Of a stretch of 64,000 nt of DNA, positions 24,546-38,600 are shown piece after piece. The notes under the pieces were generated by a model. That model saw nothing but the letters and a program-made list of their open reading frames with translations, ran no database searches and had not been told where the DNA came from. How positions within the stretch are numbered: the first letter of the stretch is position 1; each line of letters opens with the position of its first letter. The stretch lies in NCBI GenBank assembly GCA_008711295.1, contig VUYV01000003.1, positions 7,245,480-7,309,479 on the forward strand, written 5' to 3'. The stretch comes from Anarhynchus alexandrinus. Taxonomy: Eukaryota; Chordata; Aves; Charadriiformes; Charadriidae. The position numbers were made by a program, and so were the translations under genes.

Positions 24546-27500
24546 TACAGATAAGGTCAACTAACCACATAACAATACGAGAAGTCTGGACAACCAACCC
24601 ATATTTTAATTTCTGGGCTGTAGACCTCCGACATGAGGCCAAAAGTATCTAGTCTTCTGAGTCTCTTTTCCCATACCTGGAAGTACAAAATCTTTATTTT
24701 ATTTGGATTTCTTAGTGTTTTTTTCTGAAGTTCACCAATCACTTCCTACCAATGGTATTTGTACTATAAGAGGAGATGTACACACAAAAAAAATACAGAG
24801 TTGTTCTCCTACCTGTGAGTTTATATGCCCCATGAACTAGTCTGTCTAAATGATTATCAGTACAGTCTGAGTCAGAACGAACTTTTGCTTTCACAATGTT
24901 CCTTTGTGATACAAATATGGAGTGATGAAGCTTACACTTCAATTATGTTTTACAATGTTCACCATGAAAACTTCATTGTAATTGTAATGTCAGATAATTT
25001 CCAAGAACATAGTTCTGACTCGGAACAATGCTACCAGCTGCAGAAAACCAGAACTCTGCCAAAACCTGTCACTTTTCGTTTGGTCACTGTTTCCAATGGA
25101 GTTGCTCCTCATTTTATGACTGTTTAGGGTTTTCTTCTCTGAAATTTGGCTTCTTACAGTGTGATAGCTCAATGCAATATCTGCACATGTCAGCAGGCCT
25201 AGCAGAGGATCATGACTTTCCACATTAGCTGTTATGAAATTGGTGTGAATGAGGACATGAGCAAATGTCTTTTTCTGGACAGCTTAAAAAGACACTGCCT
25301 AAGAATGGAAGGTTATGACCCCACAACTGGAGGTTACTCCATTTCAGCTGGTTCATATGGCAATTTATTGGTGGCTACAGACCAAATTGTCTGGATGTGA
25401 ACTGACCAGGAAAGGACATGCGCCTGTGTTTCAGTCTTTGCTCTCTCTTGCCATAAGGGCAGTGATTTCCAAAAGAAGGAGGTAACAAACAGTATCAAAA
25501 AGTAACATCAGAAATAATTTTAGCCATTCGCTAAATGGGCACATATCTGAACCCTCAGAAATTTTTTACTAAACTTGGAAATTAAGCTTATAGCTCACTT
25601 TTCTTTTGCCAGTCTTTTACTTTTGAATTTCCCTTTCCTGCTTGCGGGAGTAATACCCCAAAACAGGTTAGTCTGAATTTTTTCTGTTTCATTACAAAAG
25701 TTTTGTGCAGATCTAGCTAAAATCTTTGGTTTTGAATGATTATGATTAATGTCCTGAGCCACAAAGAAAGGAGATCTGAGCCAGAAAGAGAAGAGAGTAG
25801 AAAACTAAGAAACAAATGGAACACATAAAATTGAATACAATCCCTGGCTGCAAACCTGCTGAAAGAGTCTTTTCACAATTTGATATTTCATATTTCTCCT
25901 CCGTTTCTTTCTACTTTAGAAACTGATAGTACTTCATTTTCCCATCAATAGCAAACTCTTCCTTCAGTATCTCATATAATCTCATATATTTGTGGGTGAA
26001 AGAGTTGGTGGTTTTTTTTTAATTTTTGCTCTGTGTTTTTTTCTCATGGTCTGCCTTATACTTATAAAAGATTGCCAGCTATCATAGAATCCTTTAGTGT
26101 GCTAAATTGGAGTTAGGAGTGGAGCATCTTACTTCTGAATTAAAATTCTAATTTTAGAATGCATGCTATCATCATATCTTGTCACATATTAACAGGAGTG
26201 TGGGAAAATAAATGGACTTAGAATTGTGTTGGCTGTTCTGATAGATAAATGCAAAAAAGTTCATATTGGCTGATATCTTGCTTGTTTTACAATCAGCGTG
26301 TTTACTGACTGATAAAATAGTCTCCAGAAACAAGCAAAACTCCAGGATATTGGATATGTTAGATGTAATACAAGCCAAGCAAAAGTCTCTGGTCTGAACA
26401 TCTCAGTCATTAGTCAGATTAGACTGGATGCCAAAGAAAAAGATATGGCTGCAGGTTGCTTCCAGGTTTGAGAAAGAAATTAGCTGCATTACATCTGGGA
26501 TGAAACAAAAAGAATTATTGAAAGAAGTAATGACCCCCCATCTGCTCCCAGTGTAAGTCATACACAGATATGCAATGAATGCATAGGTACATACTGAAAC
26601 GGCTAGTAGAAAGGTTGTCCTTGTCTATATAGGTACTATAAGTTGTTTGTGTACTGTGGGTATTTGCTATATGGGTATAAGAAATATTGCAGGAAGGACT
26701 AGTGAATATATTGATTCAGCAGCCATCATATTAATAAAAATCAGTTTAAATCAAGTCAAAATATATTCTTTTATTTTACTGACATTTTAAAAAAACATGA
26801 GTTTATTTTGGGAAAAAAAAGTTTTTTTCATGTTCAAACAGGAAAGTTCAAAAAATAAAGGACAATGAAACAAAGTGTGCAAAATTTCAGGAAGAGGAGG
26901 AATCTTTCCATGAGCTGATTAAAGCAGTCACCCAGGATAAAATAGAGTCAGTGGAGGTTTCTCCTCTGCCTAAGAGGACACCAACTCTCCACTCCTCTTG
27001 AACCTTTCCTCTCCTCCTGCCTGAATCACCAGACTATTAGCTGAGCTGAGCAGAGGTTGGTCTCAGTCCTGCTGATGCACCTCTATTTGATTAGGAGTAT
27101 TTAAAAGCTAAATAGCTTCTTTAGAAGACATTGGCTTCTGCAGTTGGATGCAGATAGTACCTTTCTAGAAGGTCAGAGATTTTAGTTCCCATAACTGTTC
27201 CAAATCAGGCTGAAAGTGTATTTGATCAGTCGTCTCCTACCTCTGAGGAGAGTGCCCACCCACCAGGCAGCACAGTAAGTAAACAGCCAAGGAATAACTT
27301 TAAATACCGCACAGGAAAAGATTTAGCAAAAGACGCCTCTGTGAAAATAACCTATTGATATTAAACTTAATAGGATTAAAGAAATACTAATCCTCCTATC
27401 TGGCACGAGGGGTGACCATGGATGATGTTTCAAAGCAAGAAGGGATTGTAGGAGAAGGCTGGTCAGAAGAGGAACAAGGCTGCAATCCACTGAAGCATTA

Positions 27501-30500
27501 TTGCAGAGAAAAATTGAAGTCTGCCCAGAGTGAATAGAAAAATTACTGAAAACAGGGATCTTCATGTCCATGGCCAGCAGGGTGTACCACAGCAATTTTT
27601 ATATGGCAGTTTTATTTTTATTTGCATTTGCTAAGTAGAAGTAAGTAAGTTTTGACAGCCTAGATCAGGGTATATCAGAGTAGGCATAGTAATAAAGAAG
27701 TTACATGCATTGCATGTGAGCTATTGCATAAAGAAAAAGAGACTGAAGAAGAATGGAAGTAAACTCTGAAAAATCTTTCATAATTGTACCTTGTTTTTTA
27801 CAATATCTTGTTGATGAAAATTGTAAATACGTATTGCAATACATTTCCAATCCTCTCTGTTGCCCCTGGACTGGAAAAAAATAACCTATAACAGCAGGAT
27901 AGAACAAATTTGTTCTTTAAGCTACATATATGATCAATTACAGTGCATCCTGCTCAGTTAGCTTTGCAATTATGAAGAGGGCTATTTTCCCTAGCTTGCC
28001 ATGTAGCTTGAATTATTTGTTTCCAATACACTGTATTGATTTCCAATAAAATTCCCATTTAAATTAATTGGAAACATGAAATAATGACAATAGTGTTTGC
28101 TTCCTTAGCTGTTTTGCTGCTTAACTTGTGCACGCTTTCTTTGTATTTACTTTTTAAGAAAGGGAAACTTCAGAAAGAGGAAGACAATTTCAGAACAAAA
28201 TCAAGTAGGGAGATGGAGAAATGAAGGAAGACAGTCAAGGGCTTGTGGACAGGGAGAGAGAAAGAAAAGGAAAGATATTTGCGTTATGACACAGTGATTG
28301 CATACATAAGGAAAGGTCTATCAGGGCTGAAACACACCTCTAAAACAGCAGTCCCCAGAGCATAAGCCCAGCCTGCTCTGCCTCCTTTCTGACATTTTTC
28401 TGCACAACTGCTGTGCAGCCGTGCAGCTTGCTGCTCGACTTCTCCCACACTGCATGCAGGCAGGCGGTCCAGCCTGCAACATGGCATGCGAGTCCACCTG
28501 GCATGTGTAGGTACTGAGTCTTGCACGCTCTGGAGAGGGAGCCAGCCATAACTGAGCCCTCGTGTGCAACCTTGTGCTACGGACAGCGCGTAGAGCCATC
28601 CTCAGCAGGTGCTGTGAAGGCCAGGGAGTTCATTCTCTCATCTTGGTTAGTGGGGGATGTTACAGACCTGCGACTGCCTTGGGCTGATGCTTATACTTCA
28701 CGCCTGGTGTGCAGAAGAGGTAGTTTGCTCCCTAAAGTTATTCTTGGAGGGCATGTATGGGTTACATTTCTGCTTCTTTTCTTGTCTTCTGATGTCTTCA
28801 GGAGCATACAGTGTCTCAGCAGTAGCCCATTAGGAGGATATTATTTGCTGCTCACAGTTTACTACCTCTTCAGGAAGTGGAGCTCCTTCTATGTGGACCA
28901 CGATAACATTGTTCCTTCTTCCTCTTTACATCTTTTTCTTGCAATCAAACTCTAAATACTGACAAGTGGTCATAGCAGAGCTGGGATATGCAGAAAGATT
29001 CCAGTTAGCTATTTTTTTTTATGCGGAAAAGTGCAAGTCAGTATTATTTTTATAGAATTTTATTTTGTAGAACATTCTGAAGTAGATAAATTAGTTGCAC
29101 ATTTATTATTCACACAATTATATTCATAAAGGAAGGGATATTGGACTTATAATTTCTGCAGTGTAGAAAATAGGCAAAGATTATTATGTATTGCAGGTCA
29201 GTAAGAAGAATGCAATTGTTAATGATATTTCTTTTTTTTTCTTTCTTTCTTTTATTCCCCCCACTACATGTCTACCTTACCCAGGACTATAATCTGGCTA
29301 GATTTTGCCTGTAGGTATTTTTACTCTGTTAGTGATCTAGTCTTATATGGATATCTATGCCATTTACGTAAACACCTATTTTTTTCTCAACAGCTGCATA
29401 ATGTGCTCTTATTTGTGAAAGGTTTACATGTAACGATCAAATGTGTTACATATGTGCTCTCCATGAGGGAGATTTCTGAAACTGCCTGGTCCCTATTTCT
29501 ATTGTTTCCTTATATTGATAATAAGAAGTAGCCTACGTTCTTCGAAATTTATTTGAAATTCAGAATTCTATAATTATGCAATTTGTCTCCATTTGTTCAG
29601 TTCCCTCACAGAAGCATTATGTCCTGTGGAAATAATAACATGTAATTAGAGATTGCCATGTGGAGTATAGAAAATGTCATAATTGCATGGATCACTTCAC
29701 TGTTGTCATTTCCTGCAATTTGAGGACTTTTTTACTTTACTATTTTTAAAATAGATTTTTAATATATTTTTCTGATAAAAGGAGAAAGAAGTATAACAAA
29801 ACCCCAAATGCATTAGGAAATTTGATTCAATAGAAGCCCTAGAATATCTGTCTCAAGCCAGACATGTAATATCTTCACTCACGTCTTTAAAGGCCAATTG
29901 AATAAGACAATGCTCTATCGTGAGCCTGTGTCTCTGAATACAAGTTTTGATCAAAACATTACTGCTGAAGCTGTTTGTCTTTTCTTTGGAGAAATTAATC
30001 TATTTTCCTTTTTTGAATAGAAAATAAATATCTTAAATGTTTTGGTTAAAGCTTCATAGATTTTAGTTTGGATATATTGCTGCAATGGGACATGGGAGAT
30101 GCAATCCAGATACTTCATAGCCTGGTCTTTATTAGCAGTACAGAATCCCAAGATTGACTTAATCTATGCAGAAGTGGTAACATCCAAGACACTCATATCT
30201 GAGAAGGACTCCTCTACCTCCTTTAGTAAGATCTAAGGTGAAAAATTGGCCCAATCTAGGTGACCATAGTCTTGATCAGAAACTACTTTTTGTGGGCATT
30301 GCCTGAGAGACAATATGCTTCTGCTTCTTATTATAAATTAACCTTTGTAACACTTTAATTTTCCTGTCATGCATGCTCCAACACAAACACAAGTTAGTAA
30401 AGAATATGCTGTGTAGCCCTAGCATGAAAATAAAGAGCTCTTGGTATTACCTCTATCACTGTGTTAGCTGGGAAAATACAACATCTGCTTCTAAGCTCTC

Positions 30501-30733
30501 ATTAACTGCATTTGCACTTGCGCTTTGTATTTTTGTGTATAGAGAAATGATAGGTGGCCTGTAATTGCAACCTGCTCAGATCAGCAAGTCAAATGGTAAG
30601 GTCAAACCTCTCATTTTTCTTCACTGTGGACATCCTCAGGGTAAACAGCAGAGAGGATTCCCATCGCTTTGTCAGTTTTCTTGCTGTCTGACAGCCCAAA
30701 AACTGCTGCAGCAGTGGAGAGACAGAGACTGGT
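24546..30733. other. Unique sequence, no gene seen; one GC-richer island
   Basis: There are short frames only. The most noticeable is 144 codons at 28521-28955, which begins in a GC-richer patch (about 28380-28720) and continues as leucine/phenylalanine-rich chance sequence; it has no recognisable domain. No splice-site pair frames a convincing exon, and no RNA gene was seen. Confidence 0.55.
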
Positions 30734-31500
30734 TATATTGGGTTTGCGTGGCAAGGTTTTGGTAGCAGGTGGCAGAGAGGTGATAAGGGTGGCTTCTGCG
30801 AGAAGCTGGTAGAAGCTTCCCCTATGTCCGATAGAGCCAATGCCAGCTGGCTCCAAGATGGACGTGCCACTGACCAAGGCCAAGACCATCAGCGACGGTG
30901 GTAGTGCATCTGTGAGAACATATTTAAGAAAGACAAAGAAAAACTTCACAACAATCTGCAGAAGCCAGAAGAGAGGACTGAGAATATCTGAGAGCAAAAA
31001 CTCTGCAGACACCAAGGTCAGTCAAAAAGAAGGGGAACGAGGTGCTCCAGGCACCGGAGCAGAGATTCCCCTGCAGTCCTGTGGTGAAGGCTGTGGTGAG
31101 GCAGGCTGTCCCCCTGCAGCCCATGCAGGTTAACAGTGGAGCAGATATCCACCTGCAGCCCATGGAGGACCTCATGCTGGAGCAGGTGGATGCCCAAAGG
31201 AGGCTGTGACCCCATGGAGAACCTGCACTGGAGCAGGCTTCTGGCAGGACCTGTGGCCCCATGGAGAGAGGAGCCCATGTTGGAGCAGGCTTGCTGGCAG
31301 GATTTGTGACTCCACATGGGACCCACACTGCAGAAGTCTGTTCCTGAAGGACTGCACCCCGTGCAAGGGACCCATGCTGGAGCAGTTCATGAAGAATTGC
31401 AGCTCATGGGAAGGGCTCATGTTGGAGAAGTTTGTGGACAACTATCTCCCATGGGAGGGACCCCACACTGGAGTAGAAGAGTCTCCTCTCCTGGTGATAC
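30734..31500 (+). mobile_element. LTR of avian ERV type with internal subrepeat array, 3' part missing
   Basis: The start 'tatattgggtttgcgtggca' corresponds to the 5' end of an avian LTR I recognise (TGTATTGGG in better copies). It continues through 'gccaatgccagctggctcca', 'gatggacgtgcc' and 'acatatttaag'. From about 31117 to 31480 the sequence is built of roughly eight imperfect units of 45-52 bp with the skeleton 'cc.catgga...gctggagcag'. After about 31500 homology to the LTR ends abruptly: the U5 part, with poly(A) signal and terminal CA, is not found here. I saw no internal retroviral genes. The frames of 87-134 codons on both strands in this interval are translations of the subrepeats. 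Confidence 0.75.
31117..31480 (+). repeat. About eight decayed 45-52 bp tandem subrepeats inside the LTR
   Basis: Unit starts are visible near 31117, 31157, 31209, 31257, 31310, 31356, 31401 and 31449. Each carries a 'ccatgg'-like core followed about 15-20 bases later by 'ctggagcag' or 'ttggagaag' variants. The period is irregular, so the array expanded long ago, before the family spread or soon after. Confidence 0.65.
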
Positions 31501-34500
31501 CAACAAACAGGAGGTGACTACAAGACATATAAAATACTGTGGTCTAAAGTGGTGTCCTATTAACCCTTACTTGGCCTAGCCTTTTGGTCATCCACAATGG
31601 CAGAGTATTAGGTAAAAATGCATACTCAAGTAAAAAAACAAACCTAAAAAAGCCTTAAGTTCTTGTTTTTTCAAAGTCAAACAGGGGTAACAGTTACTGT
31701 CAGTGCAGTACCTCAATAATAATAAAAAAGAAAATGATGCACAATATAAGAACAGGCTGAAGATTGCTTAGAAGGCAAGGAGTCTTGGTCTAAATTATTG
31801 CCTTTTCTCACCTTAGGCCTAGGTGCATTTAGGAGGCCAGGGTTGAGCAACTGAAGTTTCTTTCTGATGTTCTGGTCTTGGTTCGATGCAGCCCTCAAAG
31901 TACTGTTTTGGGGAGCCACAGTAAAAGGCGTTTGGGGAAGATTCAGGTTTCTGCTAAGCCTTCTGTTCCCATTTTCCACTAACAATTTTGGTTTTTAAGA
32001 CATTACTATCTCCTCTCCTTGTCTCACCTGCCATCAGAAATCTGTAGCAGGAGGCTCTGTGGAGGTGGGAAGGGACTTCTGTAACTACAACTTTGACAGC
32101 AGGTATTAGTTCCTTAGTGGAAACCTGTTGCCAATACTGAGCAGTAGGCTGTACTGAGTGACAGAAGAAGGCGCCACATGAAAGAAGATACTACTTCATT
32201 TACAGAAAAATGGCCATTTTTCTCTGACCACTTTTGGTATAGTATTATTCTTTCATATGCTTGTTTTGTAAAGATTGTATGCAAGATATTGCTTATTAAC
32301 TGTCTTTTCTGCACAGTTTGTAATATTTAATATAATAAGCTTTTGCCTGGTGACATTGATCCATGGTTGACTACACACTACTTCTAAATACTTACAATCA
32401 AATACAGGGAAAGAAAAAGCACTAAAAAAAGAAAAAAAACAAACCTCAAATGTGACAGGCAGACAAAATGAAGGAGACAGGCTCACATATTAAATTGCAA
32501 AGTGTCACGTTCTTTCAAAAATACACTTTTCTGTTGGTTTTTTTTTTCTTTTTTTTCCTTTTATTATGGAAAAATACAGACTGAGATTTAAGGTAAGAGT
32601 CCTGTGAGGCACAGCCACTTATTATTTTCTGGTTAGCATTACATAATTCTCCAACTATGGACACATCCTCAAAGCATTTAAAAGTGACTTCCTCAGAATT
32701 TAGGATGAAAGATTGCATAAGCCTATTATTTCTCTTTCTGTAAGGAGTTAGGTGTGCTGACAGTCGGAATAGGAGACAGAGCAGAAGAGCTGTGTCTGTG
32801 GGCAAGGCCATGCTATGGTTAAGATGTAACACGAAGACACCTTTTAGTAGGTAGGTAAGAAAAGGTTTCTGCCAGAGAACGCGAAAGCACAAGTGTTTTT
32901 TAAGCTCCCTAGACTGTCAGCCTTCCGTTGGGCTGAATCTGAACATGGGAATGATTTCTTTGTATATTTTTTTCCATTCAAAAGAGATTTTCAGAGATAT
33001 TGCAGGCTCAGGTAGATTATTGGTTCACCATCACATTTTCTTGAAATGTTTGTGATTGACTTCTGCATTGTTTAAAGGAAGGGCCTCTGGACTCAAAAGC
33101 CAGAGTTTCCAGTTAAAAGTTGGATGTCAGAACTACATTTTCTGACACCATATTGAAACCAAGTTCGTATTGTATATTAGTATTAAAAATACATTGAATA
33201 ATTTCAAAGGGAAAGCCTTATTGCACTAATATATATCTGCTCAGGAATATGTACTTGTACTTGTCACTTTATGTTTTTTTGTGCCCACTTCATATCACTA
33301 TATGGGCTTTTAAGCACAATGGCTAGAGAGATGTTTTGAAATTTCACAAGAAAATATTTCTGTGATTAAATTCCATACATTATATTTCAACCCTATATTT
33401 AAAATAGATTTAAAAATTACTTATAATTATAAACCTTCAAAAATCAGAGTTCATAATAAAATGCTGACAGTTAACATACAGAAATGGCATTTTTAAGTGA
33501 AATAATGAAAATACTGCACTAAGCACATGTAGAGTAAGCGTGGGAGAAGATCTGTCAATGCTTGGCCCTATAATATCAACTAACTTCCTGTAGAAAACAC
33601 CTGAGACTAAAAAATTAATCCTTGCTTAGTGTTCAATAAGAAGTAGAAAGTAGTCCAAAATCAGTCTAAATTAGTACTGGAATTGTCTACTCAGTCCCCA
33701 CTTTTATATATGACAGCATCTGCATAATTAATGTGTTCATATTTTCTCACCTGCCTTTCATTTTCTTTCCAAACTCCCGTATGAGTCCTTAGATTTTAAT
33801 TAAGAATAGAGGTCAAAGTTAGAATGCAAAGTTGAGTTACAGATAAAGCTTCAAAATATAGACTTCAATATTAAATTGAATAGCAAGGCTGGCAATACTG
33901 GACTTTTAGAAATTATATGATTTTATTTTTTTCTGATTGGTTCTTATTAAATATTTTTCCAAATGGCTTTGACATGTTAGGAATCTAAAAAAAATTGATA
34001 AAGAATCTCAAATTTTGGAGAAATATCAGTGAAAAAATAAAGTATTAGCAGTTGCAAAAACTTCTGATCATGTTTATGTCTCTTTCAGCAATAATAACAA
34101 AATCATTACATTAATATGTGTGTGTGCTTGTGTATGTCAAAATGCATTGATTTTTATGGTTTTTGAATCAAGCCTTACATAGTATTACAGTAAATTGTAA
34201 GTTTAATGAAGTCACAGATTCTAAAATCAGAATATTGCTCAAGGAAAAGTATTGTAAGAAAATTTTGGCTACAATTTTCAACATCACTGGAAAATTAACA
34301 TATAAATTAATAACAAAGCTACTGCCAGAAGCGCTTATGAGGGCAGCTTGTTGGATTAGGCAGTAACACATAATTAGACATAGCTATTACCAAGGATATC
34401 TAGATTCAGCAGCACCTGAGAGGAATGGGAGCTTGTTTGCCCTCCTCATCTAGTATTCTTTAAAACCAAAGATAACTTCTACATGTAAGGCACGGTTGTA

Positions 34501-35615
34501 TTTAACTTAGAGCTGCAGGCTTTGCTAAGAACTGATATGTACGCTAAAGGGAGAAATGATGGCTTTACAGTTAAAAATAGTCATTCAGAACCCAAACCTG
34601 AAACTTAAAATCAGCGATGCTTCAAAACTACTCAGCAAAATGAAGATCTAAAGTCAGATTCTGCATATTTCAAACATCAGGGGAATTCAGATTTTGAGTT
34701 TTGGGTAAGGGCCATCTGCAAATGACTATGAAAATATATCTTTCTTCCCTGAGTCATTTATGCTATCTTGAGATGAGAAAAGTAACACACGCTACCACTG
34801 TCAGCATTATAAACATACATCAGAAGACATCCAGCCTCTACTTACTATACCTACTGTGATACACCCCTGCAATTCAAGAGATCTGAGATTTCATTTTCTC
34901 CATATACATGTCCATGGAGACTGGTCATAGATAACACCAGAGAGGTCAGAGATGTGAAACAAAGAAGGGATGTAGCTGGAGATGAGGAAGAAAACATTGT
35001 GCTCATAAGAGCCACAGGTTACTTCTTCTTCTCCAATGATTGATTGCTTATGAAAAGTGAAACTGCCCTCACAAGAAAGATGAAGTAGAAGATTCACTTA
35101 GTAGCTCAGGTAATCACCAAAGCTTTTGTGCTCCTGGTAAAGTGAAATTTCAGTTCTCAGCTTGCTTGCTTTAAAGCGGAGACTTAAACCTGAATTTTCC
35201 CAGTAGAAGTTAACCATGTAGGCCAGGGTTTTCTGAACAAGAATAAAACAAATCTTCATTATGTGAACAAGCTACCCAACCTTCTGATCAGCAACTACTT
35301 TGAGATGACAATATATATAACAATATAACCTCTTGAGCTGTTGCAGTTTACCATTGCTACTTAGTTCATAACTTGATTCATTGGCAATATGCGTGTGGAT
35401 AAAGCTTCAAAGTGAAGAGCATATACTGAAAATGAAAAATCATTTACATTGAATCAAATATAAATGCTAATGCTGCAGTCAAAATTGCAAAACAGACTCA
35501 GTCCCTTCTTCCATTTAGTGCTTGCAATTAACTGTAATGACGGCTTACTGCAGAAGAAACTTATCCCATGTAAAATTAGATTACCTTTTTTGTTTTGTTT
35601 TCCCTTAGCAGGGAA

Positions 35616-35643
35616 AACAAACCAAACCAAACCAAAAAAAAAA
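35616..35643 (+). repeat. (AAACC)n / A-rich simple repeat
   Basis: Three AAACC-like units run into an A10 stretch. It is the same type of tract as at 20464 and 23713. Confidence 0.85.
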
Positions 35644-38600
35644 GCACTGTTGGTTTACTTGAGACTACTCACTTCAGGACTTGAGACCATTTAATCTCCC
35701 CTCCTTTTTACAGTTGCATTTTTAAAGACAAGATTGTGGGGTCTTCATATAATGTTGACATATTACTTGGACTATTGTTGTTGATGTAGTCTTACAATTT
35801 AATTTAATATTCTTTCCCTTAGACAGCAGGTGTAGATTGCATGAGTTTGGCGATGCTTTTTTTTTGTCTTCTCCCTCTCCACCTTCCTCACTCTGCAAAT
35901 AGACACTTAATAATTTTAAGTACAAATAATAAAGTTTATTCAAGAAGAATTCATATGATTTTTCTTGCATGATTTGGGATGTGGGTGTCACATTTATCAG
36001 TGTTATATGATATGGGGAAATGTTCTTGAGGGAAAGGGAGAAGAAGGATTCAGTTGCAATGAAAGCATCAGGAATTCCTCCATAAGGCAAGTGCCTTATT
36101 GAAGATTTGTGGTTTGTCTTGACTCTCCACATGTGAAAAGAAGCAATGTTTCATCTTTCTTATTGCCATTGCACGAGATGTACCTGAAACCTGAACTACA
36201 TGAAGCAGTTTTGTTGAAATAAGTACCTCCCTTCTTTTTTTCATTCACCCACTGTTGAGAAGGCTTTTGACCTGTCAAGGTCTTCAGCTGGATAAATTAC
36301 TAATGCAGGGAGGAGGGGGAAGGAATGACTGACACAAGCTTTACTGGTTTAATGAGCATGTTAATCTAAGACAGCACTACTCTGAACAGGTTCAGCTGTC
36401 CAAATGTCATAAATACATTTTACGATGGATTATCAGTTCATAATCCTTGATTATTTATATAACACATTCTAATGAATACATACCCATACTCTACCTTAAG
36501 CAAGCCAGCTAGATCTGCAGGCTCAGAAGAGGACAGCCTCACACTCAAACTGTGTTCTACAAGCATTGTAGATACAAATTCCTGGAGCACTTGACTTTGG
36601 GAACTCAAGCTTGAAGTCCAGTAAAGCTACCAAGGATGATACAGTCACAGACTCAGTGGAGCAATTAACCACATAGCTTCCTCATAATCACAACAATGTA
36701 TATAAAATAGACTCATCTTTTGGATAGGAAAATGATACATTTTCAGCTATAGCTCTAAAAGCAATTTTAAAAAGGGAGTAGAAAATATCTAGATACATGT
36801 TTGTGAAAGTGCACTTATGAAATAATGTATCTAATAATAATGTAGCTAATGTATCTGCTGGAAGGTTGCTGGTAGAGATAGAAATAGGTGCCCAGGTTCT
36901 TAGTCTAATAATCTAGCTATAGTATCTCACCTACCCTGCTGGACCTTAAGCAGCTGGAAGTACTGATACTTGTCACTGAGCATTTGTGCAAAATCAAGTT
37001 CTTGAACTTGCTTGTAATCTCTTTTCATTAAATTAATATGTCCATTAATTGCCCATTAATAATTTTGATCATGGCTATTGATCTGAATGAGGCCAATATA
37101 GATGTGGAAGAAATGCATGAACAAACTAGAGATGTCACAGACCTGGAAAAAACCACTTGGGAAATTAGGCAAAGGAGATAGGTCAGCACAGTGATCCTCA
37201 ATATGCAAGGGATTGTACAAAGATGGAAGAAATATCTGTCCTGCCTTGCCAGCAGTAAGGACAAAAGAGGGTGGACTTCAATTCCAGCCTGTGTGATGTA
37301 GTTCACAATTCCTAACAGAAGAGCCTTGGAGAACTGAAGTCTATCAAGATTTGGAAAACTCCATTAATGGACATTTTTAAGAATACACAAAAAATATCGG
37401 GAATTGTTTAGGGTATGCAGGGACAAACAGGTGAAATATCCATCACAGATTTCCATCCAGCTATGTATTCTATATAGATCTTGGCTGATTGTTAAAACTT
37501 CTCCTCCTTGAAGCTTTTCTAGCACACAATGTGGTGCAATTGCTGGGAGCTACTCTGTGTGGTAGAAATGATTCTACAAAGAACATTTTTCTCTGACTGT
37601 CTGTTTTCTGGCCCTGGCTTCTACTTTTTCTTGGACTAGAGAATAGATGGGGAACAATGAGCGCTCATGGAAATAATTTCTGCCAGAAGGAACATTTTCT
37701 TTTTCCTGTTAACTTGTATCAGGCTTTTATTTATTTTTAACGTCAGAGACCTAAACAGTATAGAGAAACATGGGTCTAAAAATAATCTAATTTTAAAGTG
37801 TAGCTTCTTAGCCAAATGCTTTTATTGTGCTGGCATGCACCTGCCAGACAATACCTGCAGCAAAATTGGAATCACATGATTAATGGATACAGCTCCAAGT
37901 TCCTTCTGGAGGATAAAGGAGCAGAGCTCTGGTCATTTGTGATTTATTTACTCTTAGTACTGTGACAGCATAGCAAGAGCTAAGAATGTACTAAAATTCT
38001 AAGACTTTTGAAAGCCTATTTTTAAAAAGTAGACCTTGTCCATTCTTGTACCATGCCCATAACAGAGTTAAAGAAGCAATGCATGTATGATAAAGATGAT
38101 GGAACCATAAAAAAAAAAAAAATAAAAATCTGCTGACAAAAAAGTGTAACCTCTGTGAAAATTGTTGCAATGTTTTTTCATCATTTTTGAGTGAAATTTT
38201 TTGGGTGGGATTTTCCATATGGAGAAATGGGAAGATCAAAGATTTAATTTAATCCTTTCAGATCACAATTCACTTTTCATTTCCCTTTGAAAATCACTGG
38301 ATTCTGTTTCCCTGCATGTGATTGTAGAAGATTTTAATATTCACAGCTATTATGTTTCTTGAGCTTTACGTTTTTCTGTCCTGTAAGGGATATGTTTTTT
38401 TTTCTCAAGATACATTCTATGGAGTAACACTTTTTTCTTATTAGAAAGAAGTAGTGAAAACCTTACATTAAGTGAATAGCTTATGTCTCCAGTATATATA
38501 AATCTGTGAGATTGTTAAGTATATGTCAATGGGGTTTTTTTTTAAGGTCTTTTTCCCCAAATACTTGCTGTTTCCACAGCCAGTGATAGAATTATTCTGT

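Noticed and set aside
26083..26120. Another CR1-like word 'atcatagaatcctttag'
   Set aside because: The sequence following it does not match the CR1 3' region beyond a few bases.
28521..28955. 144-codon open frame, the longest in the window
   Set aside because: It has no recognised domain. Its composition changes midway from GC-richer to AT-rich with the underlying DNA, as expected of a chance frame.
30840..31579. Several 87-134 codon frames on both strands
   Set aside because: They lie in the LTR and its subrepeat array. Simultaneous open frames in several phases are a by-product of the repeat units.
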